Source of the DNA: a virus | DNA: 43,646 bases | IMG/VR virus record: IMGVR_UViG_3300020118_000364 | Location: 1-43,646 of that record | Strand: one strand, 5' to 3' | Shown: positions 34,836 through 43,300 of the stretch, one piece after another | Numbering within the stretch: position 1 is the first letter of the stretch | How the letters are laid out: every line of letters starts with the position of its first letter | The notes under the pieces: model-generated | Seen by the model: only the letters and a program-made list of their open reading frames with translations | What the model was told of the DNA's origin: nothing | Database searches by the model: none | Position numbers and translations under genes: made by a program

Positions 34836-35231
34836 ATGAACCCGTCCAAACGCTCGGACCACGCCCCGCAGGACCACCTGCCGATCATCCGCCTGCTCCG
34901 CGATGCCGAGGATCTCCGCCGCCTGGAGGAAGCCGCCGCCCTCGACCGGCACCTCGTGCTGGCCCCGAATTTTGTCATCGAAAAGGCCGGCCAGATTGTC
35001 GGCTACACCGGCTTGAACACCCTGCCGCTCTGCCAGGGCTGGCTGCACACCGAGCGGATGGGGCCGCGCGACAGCCTCATTGTTTTTAACGCCATGGAAA
35101 ACCTGGCCCGGATGCAGGGCATCAAAGCCCTTGGCTTCCTCACCCCTTCTAACGGCAGCTTTGCCCCGCTCCTCGGGCGCATGGGCTACCAAATCGTCAC
35201 AGACTGCAAATTCGGCATGAAAGGAATCTAA
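34836..35231 (+). CDS. GNAT acetyltransferase-like protein
   Basis: A 131-residue protein with GNAT features: I-I-R-L-L-R-D-A-E-D-L near the N terminus, the strand pair F-V-I-E-K-A-G-Q-I-V-G-Y-T-G-L, then helix L-A-R-M-Q-G-I-K-A-L-G-F and the final F-A-P-L-L-G-R-M-G-Y-Q. The acetyl-CoA loop (usually R/Q-x-x-G-x-G/A) is weak. Phages often carry such genes beside ejection proteins. Codons 3-8 are repeat copy D (S-K-R-S-D). Confidence 0.65.
   Translation: MNPSKRSDHAPQDHLPIIRLLRDAEDLRRLEEAAALDRHLVLAPNFVIEKAGQIVGYTGLNTLPLCQGWLHTERMGPRDSLIVFNAMENLARMQGIKALGFLTPSNGSFAPLLGRMGYQIVTDCKFGMKGI
34844..34859 (+). repeat. 16-bp dispersed element GTCCAAACGCTCGGAC, copy D
   Basis: Exact copy at codons 3-8 of the acetyltransferase-like gene, read as S-K-R-S-D. 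As in the helicase gene, it sits right at the protein N terminus. Confidence 0.85.
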
Positions 35232-35234
35232 CAC

Positions 35235-36227
35235 ATGGGCGACTGGAATCTTGATCCCTCCTACCTGGCCCTCGGCAGCGCCGGGCTCTTCGACAAAAGC
35301 TCCTCCCCGCCGCCGCCCAAGCCGCGCACCCTGCTGGACGAGGCCCAGCAATCGTTCGACGTCAACCGCATCATTGCCCCGCAGCAGTTCGACCTCATCA
35401 GCTCCATGCTCAGCAAGTATGCCGGCACCGAAGGGGATATCTCCAGCCGGCTCAACAGCCAATCCCGCGCGGCCGACGTGGCCGACGTGGCCAACCTTGG
35501 CCCCTCCGCCGTGGCCGCCATCAAGGCCAGCAATCCGCAGCAACAGCAGCTCCTCGATGCCTTGAACCAGCAGGCCGCCCAGGGCTTGAGTCTCGGGGCC
35601 AGCCTCGATCCCTCGCTCCGCCGCGAGATCCAGCAAGGAGTGCGCTCTGGCCAGACGGCGCGCGGCATGGGCTACGGCCCGAGCGACCTTTATGAGGAAG
35701 CCCTCACCACCGGCCGGGCTGGCGAAGCGCTCCAGAACCAGCGCCGCGCCTTCGCCTCCAGCGTGGCCGGGATTAACCAGGCCAGTAATGTCGATCCCAG
35801 CCTCGCCGTTCTCGGGCGGCCCAGCCAGGCCTTCCCCGCCGCCAATGCCCGCACCCCCAGTTACGATCCCCTGAACGGCTACGCCCAGGACCTGAACAAC
35901 ACCAACTTCAACGCCGCCTGGAGCAACGTCTTCTCCCAGCGCAACTACGATGCTGCCATCCAAGGCGCGATGATTGGCGCAATCGGCAACATCATCGGCG
36001 GCGCCGGTGGTGCTGCTTTCGCCTGCGCTGTCGCCCGGGAAATCTTCGGCCTCGCCGACCCGCGCTGGATACTCTTCCGCCGCTGGCTGCTCGACCAGGC
36101 CCCGGCCTGGTTCCGCGCCCTCTACCTCCGCCACGGCCAGCGCCTGGCCGCCTGGCTCCGCCACCGGCCCCGCTGCCAGGCCCTCGTCCGCCGGTGGATG
36201 ATCCGCCGCCTCCCTCAACCCGCCTAA
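35235..36227 (+). CDS. Ejection/internal virion protein with CFI-box-like C terminus
   Basis: A 330-residue protein. The N-terminal 220 residues are helical and Gln/Asn/Ser-rich. Residues about 243-265 (A-M-I-G-A-I-G-N-I-I-G-G-A-G-G-A-A-F) form a glycine-zipper membrane segment. The C terminus (C-A-V-A-R-E-I-F-G-L-A-D-P-R-W ... L-R-H-G-Q-R-L-A-A-W-L) resembles the CFI-box domain, where C-x-I-A-T-A-x-Y-G is followed by R-x-F-R-D and Y-Y. Glycine zippers are typical of proteins that form the DNA-ejection channel. The start follows the repeat-bearing GNAT gene by three bases. Confidence 0.65.
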   Translation: MGDWNLDPSYLALGSAGLFDKSSSPPPPKPRTLLDEAQQSFDVNRIIAPQQFDLISSMLSKYAGTEGDISSRLNSQSRAADVADVANLGPSAVAAIKASNPQQQQLLDALNQQAAQGLSLGASLDPSLRREIQQGVRSGQTARGMGYGPSDLYEEALTTGRAGEALQNQRRAFASSVAGINQASNVDPSLAVLGRPSQAFPAANARTPSYDPLNGYAQDLNNTNFNAAWSNVFSQRNYDAAIQGAMIGAIGNIIGGAGGAAFACAVAREIFGLADPRWILFRRWLLDQAPAWFRALYLRHGQRLAAWLRHRPRCQALVRRWMIRRLPQPA

Positions 36228-36238
36228 CGCCTAACACT

Positions 36239-37381
36239 ATGCCCTTCGCACCCGTTTCCAATCCCGACCTGGCCGGCGAATTCATGGCACGCGGCATCAG
36301 CTCGGCCGGCACCGGGCTGGCCACCGGCCTGCAGCGCGCCCTGGAAGGCATGAACGCCAAGAAAAAAGAGCGCAAGACCTATCTCGGCCTGGCCGATGCC
36401 CTCAACAGCCAGGGCCTGGTGGACGACCACACCCGCGCCGCCCTCGAGAACGCCGATACCGACACCATTAAAGGAACGGTCGATGGCCTCATCACCGCCC
36501 AGACCTTGAAGCACGTCGGCTTCAATAACGATCTCCTCAAACAACACCTCGATGCCGCCAACACCGAGCGCACCCAGATGTCCGGCCTCAACGCCGCCCT
36601 CGCCCGGGCCACCGGCGCTAACGATAACCCTGCGCTAGGCGACTTTTACGAGAGCCCCGAGAATTACCCGAACGGCCGCCCCGCCGGCACCCTCGATGCC
36701 GATACCCTCCTGCGCGCCTCCGCCCAGAGCGGCCTCATCGGCAACCCGAATCTCGATAAGTTCATGGCCGCCATGGAGCGGGTCCAGGCCCGCCAGGCCG
36801 AGACCCGCGATTTCGCCAAGCCGGAATTCACCGATGTGCCCGGCAGCGACAGTGTGTTAGTCCGCCTCGGCAAGTCCATCCAGGTCGTCCCCCGCAACAG
36901 CGCCGCCTTCCAGCCCGCCATCGATGCCAAAACCGGGGAAGTGGTGCCGGGCGCCTACAGCGTGAACGGCCGGGTCGTCCAGGTCCCGCAAGCCAGCGAA
37001 GCCGGCCAGCAGAACGCCGACACTCGCACGGTCCAGGACGCCGAGGCCCAACTCCAGGCGCTCGATAAGGCCATCGGGAACTGGCACACCGCGCAATTGC
37101 TCAACAAGGAAGATCCGAAACGCGTCCCCGCGCCCGACCCAGCCAAACTGGCCGAGTGGCAGCGCCGCCGCGCCATCCACCAAAAAATCTTCGATGCCGC
37201 CGCCGCAAGGCTTACGCCCGACGAACAGCCATCCGAAGCCAAACCGAAAGCCACCCGCAGCACCGATATCGAGCCGCCCATCGGCACGGTGAGAGAAGGC
37301 AAAGGTGGCATCAGCTACCGCTACATCGGCGGTTACGGCCCGCGCGACAAACGCAGTTGGCAAGCCGTAGGCAGCCCATGA
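36239..37381 (+). CDS. Internal virion / ejection protein
   Basis: A 380-residue protein. The first part is A-G-E-F-M-A-R-G-I-S-S-A-G-T-G-L-A-T-G-L (an amphipathic or Gly-rich helix); long helical segments follow (A-L-D-K-A-I-G-N-W-H-T-A-Q-L-L), and it ends with K-G-G-I-S-Y-R-Y-I-G-G-Y-G-P-R-D-K-R-S-W. Arrangement between the glycine-zipper protein and the giant ORF fits a second ejection protein. ATG 36239 follows TAACACTATG. Family not identified. Confidence 0.62.
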   Translation: MPFAPVSNPDLAGEFMARGISSAGTGLATGLQRALEGMNAKKKERKTYLGLADALNSQGLVDDHTRAALENADTDTIKGTVDGLITAQTLKHVGFNNDLLKQHLDAANTERTQMSGLNAALARATGANDNPALGDFYESPENYPNGRPAGTLDADTLLRASAQSGLIGNPNLDKFMAAMERVQARQAETRDFAKPEFTDVPGSDSVLVRLGKSIQVVPRNSAAFQPAIDAKTGEVVPGAYSVNGRVVQVPQASEAGQQNADTRTVQDAEAQLQALDKAIGNWHTAQLLNKEDPKRVPAPDPAKLAEWQRRRAIHQKIFDAAAARLTPDEQPSEAKPKATRSTDIEPPIGTVREGKGGISYRYIGGYGPRDKRSWQAVGSP

Positions 37382-37384
37382 CCT

Positions 37385-40300
37385 ATGGGCGACCCATGGG
37401 ATGAACCGCAGCCCGTTCAAGTGGACACCGCCGCCCCGGCGCGTGACCCGTGGGAAGGGCCTGCGGACCGCCCTGCGCCAGAAACTCTACCGCCCGCCTC
37501 CCGACTCGATCCCTGGGAACAACCCGAAGAAGCCGCCAGCAAGCCCGCCCCCGCCTGGCACTGGTGGGAGCCCGGCACCGCCGCCCCCGAGCTAGGCCCG
37601 GGCATGTCGCTGGATTGGGCCACGCCCGCCGCCACCCCGGAAATCCTCGCGGCCAGGAACGCCGCCTTCCGTAAACAGTTCGACCTCAACACCGGCCACA
37701 CTCCGGACCTCTGGCGCAACGCCACCGAGCCGATCCTCAAAGTGGCCCACGCCCTCACCCCGCAGGAGCTCGCCGAAGCCTGGGACGCCGCCAAGATTAT
37801 CCTCAGCCAAAAGGAGGGTGAGACCTGGCAGGACATCGAGGCCCGGCTCGCCGCCAGCCCCACCGCCAAACCGAACGCCACGCAGAAAGCCCTGGCCGGC
37901 ATCCAGCAGCCCGTGGCCGGCGCTGTCAATTTTTTCACCAGCCCCGTCGGTGTGGCCACCCTCGGCACCGGCGCCCTGCCCGCCCTCGCCCAGAAAGCCA
38001 TCAGCGCCATCTTTGTTACCCAGATGCTCACCTCCCTTCCGGAAGACGTGCAAACCCTCTCCGAAGGCTGGTTCGACAAAGACCCGGAAAAGATCAGTCG
38101 CGGCCTGGCCGGCCTCGGCCTCAACGCCACCTTCATCGCCCAAGGCATCAAGCACGGAATGGCCGAAGGCAAAGCAGAAATCAGAAATCAGAAATCAGAA
38201 ATCCTGCAGCCGCCCGCGTCCGCCCCCAGCGAATTCGGCGGCCTCAAATCAGAAATCATAAATCCTAAATCAGAAATCGCGTATGCCCCTCAAGAAAGCC
38301 AAAACGAACCAGGCCTTCAAATACAACGTCTCGGAACTGGTCCACAGCGGCCGCCCGATCAACCAGGCCCTGGCAATCGCCTACCGGATAAAGGGGGAGA
38401 AGCGCCGCCGCAAGCCCTCACCCTCACGGAGCTGAAGTATCTCGCCGAAGACATCCGCGCCCGCCAGCCGGTGAGCGCCGCGCTGGCCGCCCGCGCCGGC
38501 ATCCAACTCCCCGAAGGCTACAAGCTCGAGGGCGACCGCTGGCTCTACACCGAACCACCCCGCCCCGAAACTGAAGCCGCCAGAATGGCCCGCGAACAGA
38601 GCGAAGCGATGGCCGCACTAAGGGCCAGCAAGGCTGCAGAGCCGATCGCCGATCCCTGGGAAGAACCCGCCAAGGCCACGCCCGAGAGAGAAGTCGCAGA
38701 CACCTGGGAACCACCCGAGTCGCCGGCTCCGCACGATCTCGGCGACAGGCCGCCGGACCTCATCGATTGGATCGAGCAAAATTTTCCCAACGGTGTCCGC
38801 GTGCCGTCGACGGCAGACTTCGACGAGTTGTTCGCGAAGACGCGCGCCGTGCAAGCATCTGCCTCAGCGCCGCGCTACAGCGTTGCCAAAGACATCCTGC
38901 GCCGCACGAGTGGCGAACCAGCCGACCAGGTCCTGAAAGAGCTCCACGACCAGGGCATGTATCGCCGCCTCGAATCTCCGGAAGATCTCCTCAACACCAT
39001 CCACGCCGCCGCCGAAGCCAGAATCGGCTGGGCCGAACAGTCTCGCGCAGCCAGAGACCACATCGATGAATGGCTCACCCGCGCCATCGATGCCACCGCT
39101 CTCGACCGCAGCGAACCTTTCGAGGGCATCAGCGGCGCGCCCGTCTGGCTAACCAAGTCCGCCGCCCACGGTGTCCTTTCCGCCATGCGCATGACCTACC
39201 GCGCCAGTCGGAAATTAGGGCTGGCCATCGAGGATGGCCTCGCCTGGCTGCGCAGCCAGAACCTGCCCGGCTTCAACGAACGCCAAGCCCGGCTCTGGCT
39301 CCTGCAGCTCGAAGCCCGCGAGTGGATGCAGAACCTCCGCGCCGCCGGCGGCATGCGCCCCCTTGACAAGTCCAGCCCGGAGGCCCAAGCTGCCCCCGAT
39401 GAAGCGCAAGCACGTGGAGAAATTCAAGGACGGCAGCCGGCTAACGACCTTGCCAAACGGCGCCTGGTTGCTGAGCGAGAGCGACCTGGCTCACTCCCAA
39501 AACCTGGCACACCCGAGCACGAGCGTGAGCTACAGCAAGCCGCCGCCCGCGCCTATGCGGCCGGTGAAGCCCTCCGAGCCCTCATAGACCAGCTTCCCCG
39601 CCGCCCCAGCGGCCAGCTCGACTGGCGCGCCATGGGCAGCAACCGCGCCGACCGCGTCTTCAAGCTCGAGAACCAGCGCCTCGATGCCATCGACGATTAC
39701 CAGCAGGCCGCCAACCGCACCGGCATCGTCTACCCGCCACACCAGGGGCCGCCTCCGGACAACACCTCCCGTTTCACGCCCCGCCAGCCCTACCCGAATC
39801 CCTCCCTGGAACGCTACAGCGAGTTCCCGCCGCGCGAGTGGGACCCGGTGCGGGGCGTTTATAAAACTGGCAACGTCGAACTCTGGGCAGACAAGACCAT
39901 CGCTGAAGGCAGGAAGCGTTTCCACGCCAATCTCGATCCGGAACTGTTAGCCGCTTACGCCGTCAAAGGCGCAATCATCCTCGCCCGCGGCGCGCATGAT
40001 TTTGCCAGCTGGTCCGCCGCCATGCTCTCCGAATTCGGCGAGACCATCCGGCCGCATCTCAGCGCCCTCTGGAACCAGATCCGCCAGCGCGCCTTCACCA
40101 TTCAATCCAGTCCCGATATCTCCGACCAGGTCAAAGCCGGCACCGCTTCGGACCTGCTCTACACCCCGCGCAGTTTCGAGCAGCTGAATCAGGAAGCCGC
40201 CGCCATTATCCAGCAGCACGGGCCGGACGCCGCCCTCAACATTTTTGTAGATCCGCGCAGCGGCCTGCCGGGTGATACCCGGGCCGCCCTGGGCGCAAGC

Positions 40301-43300
40301 CTGGAGCGCCACTACCGGGCCGCCGAGACAGTTGCCCGCACCTCCACCCCGCCGGACCTGGCCGCCGCCAATGCCGCCGCCGATCAGCAAATCAAACTCT
40401 GGCGTGCTGATGCTTACGGCACCGACGTGGCTCAATCCCTCAGCGCCCGCCGGCTCTACGACGGCGCCAGTTCGACCGCCAAACTCCGCCAGGCCCAGGA
40501 CGTGTTCGACCAATCCGCCGGCACCAGCTTTGAGGAGATCCGCCCGCAGGTCGATGCCGTCGCCGGCGCCATCCAACAAGGCCATGCCGATGCCGTGGAG
40601 CAAATCCGGATCGACCCGGCCACCAACGATGCCGCCCGCGCCGCCGTGGATGACGCCGTGGCTAACAGTCCAGAGACCCACCGCGCCGTCATCATGGAAC
40701 TGGCACAGCCGTTTGCCAGCAGTCCGGCCATCCTCGCGAACGCGAGAGTGGCGGTCCGCGCCAAGGCCGATGAGCTGCTCAATCGCGCCCCGCGCCCGCC
40801 CGGCCTCACCGCCCCGCAAGCTCTCCGGAGAATCCTCGATGAGCTGGCCGAACGCGCCGCTACCATTGCCGGCAACCACTACCAGGGCGCAGAGCCGGGT
40901 GTCACTCTGCGCGACAAGCTGCAGCAGCGCCTCGGCCTGGACCAGGCCGCCGCCACCCGCCTGGCTGCCAGCCTCGACAACGGTTTTGCCGCCATGGTCA
41001 AGGCCGCCACCGCCAAACTCTCCCAGCGCGTGGCCACCGAGCGCGCCCGGCAGACCGGCGCGCTCACAGCCGACGCCACCGATTTTGCGGTGGACCGCGC
41101 CATCCGCCAGCAGCTCCGCCAGCACAACCTGCAGCTTGGCGAACTGTTAGCCAAAGCCACCGCCGAGACTGTCCCCGCCACCCAAAAGAGCATCGGCCAG
41201 CGCATCGTCGAGGCCTCCGGCCTCACCGGCGAAGCTGCCCGCAAGCTCCAGGAAACGTTCGACCGCCGTTGGACCGCCCTCTCCGATGCCGCCAAACGCA
41301 GCCGGCTCGAGGCCTTGCAGAAGCAGGCCGGACGCCCGCCCCTCCCGCCCAAGTTGCGCAGCGCCGCCGAGGATCTCATCAAGCTCACCCGCCTGGGCGC
41401 GCTCGATGACACCGCCTTTCACGACCTGGTCAAGAAGCGGATGAACCTGCGCGAGATTACTCCGGAGATTGCCCGCGAGCTGGTCCGCCGCGCCAACGAT
41501 ATCGACAAGCAGCCGCCCGGTTTTTTGCGCGACCGCGCCAGCACCCAGCTCCTCAACTGGGTCTATCGCCAGGCCGGCACCCGCTTGGCCGATGTCCCCA
41601 TGGGCATGTTCTACAACAACGTCCTCTCCGGCCTCACCACCGCCGCGAAAATCCCCTTTGAGAACATGAACCTGTTAGTGGGCCAGACCATTATCAGCCT
41701 CCTGCGCGGCCGGCTCGGCCCCGCCGCCACCCTCCAGGCGTTCGGGCGCGGCCTGAAGAAGGGCGGCCTGCAGGGAGCGGAGATTCTCAAGACCGGCATC
41801 GTCACGGGCGCGCGGGAAGGCCAGCATCCTAGCGGTGTCATGGAGCTAAAGCCGTTCGGCGAAAAAGGTGACATCATCAACTACTGGAAATGGTTTGGCC
41901 GGGAGATTTCCGCATTGCACGTCAGCACCTTCAAGCCCGCCTGGGAAATCAAACAGTCGATGGTTGCCTACCAGCTGGCCCGCACCGAAGGCCTGCGCGG
42001 CCAGGCCGCCCAAGCCCGCGCCACCGAGCTGCTCGCCAACACGCCAGAGCGCATCGATGCCGCCCGCGCCCAGGCCGCCGGCGAGCTGGCCAGGCTCGGC
42101 AACACCAGCAAGCTCGACTACCGCCGCCGCGTCCTGGAAATCCTCGAGCAGCAACGCGAAAGCAACATGCCCGGCTCAACCGCCCTCGCCCGGGATTTTG
42201 CCCTGCGCACGACGTATCTGGGTAAGCCCTACGGGTTCCTTGGCTACATCGCCGAAGCCGTTCACAGCGGCATCGAGGGAGCCCGCGCCCAATTCCCCGT
42301 GCTCGGGCGCGGGTTGAAATCGCAGATCCCCTTTACCACCGTGGTGGCTAACATCCTGAACGAGAAATTGAATTGGACTCCCGTCGGCGCCTTCCGCGCG
42401 GCCGCCGCCCTCCGTTCGGGCGAGCTCTACGGCCGGCCCATGATGGAGCGTGGGGAAGTCGGCGACCTGTTAGCCAAATCAGTTCTGGGCACCATCCTGT
42501 TAGGCACCCTCGGCACCCTCGCCGGCCAGTACATCCACGGCAGCGGCCCCAGTTCCCCAAGCCAACGGAAACAGCTCCAAGCCACCGGCTGGGTCCCCAA
42601 CAGCATCGGCCCGCTCGACGGCCGTTACTACTCCTGGGTCAACACGCCCGCCGCCGCCGGCCTGGCCTGGATTGGCAACTGGCAGGACTGGCACCGTTAC
42701 GGCAAAGGCGACGCTGCTGATGCCGAGAGCCGCGCCGTCTATGCATTGCGCGGGAGTGCGGATGTCATCGTCAGCCAGGGAATGCTCGACGGCCTCAAGC
42801 GCGTCCTGGAAAGTTTCGGCAACGCCAACAAGGCCGAAGGCGGCGCCGCCATCGAGCGATCGCTCGCCCGCACTGCCGGCGCGTTCGTTGCGCCCAACCT
42901 GCTCATGCAGATCGATAAAATTTTCGACCCATCGGTCTACGACAGCACCGGCATCGTGGCCGCCCTCAAGAGCCAGGTGCCGTTCTACCGGCGCGACAAC
43001 AAGCCCGCCCTCAATGCCCTGGGCGAACCGCTCGAGCAAGGCCCCTTCGGCCAGTGGACCAAAGCCCAGACGCAGGACCGCCTCTGGCTCGCCATCGCCG
43101 CCCGCCAGGCCTGGATACCCGAAGTCCCGAAGGACGTCATCGTCGGTTCCAAGTCCGAAGGTCCCGGAAACTTCCGGATTATGTCGCCGGACGAGCGTTA
43201 CAATTACGTTCGCGCCTGCGCCGCCGACTTGCGCGTCGAGCTGGATCCCGTAACGATCCTCTCCAGCGATCCGACGGAGGCGCCGCACTACGTCCACAGC

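Noticed and set aside
6519-38279. Heptamer arrays as CRISPR arrays
   Set aside because: Units are 7 bp with no spacers, in both orientations, at many gene borders, and no Cas genes are present.
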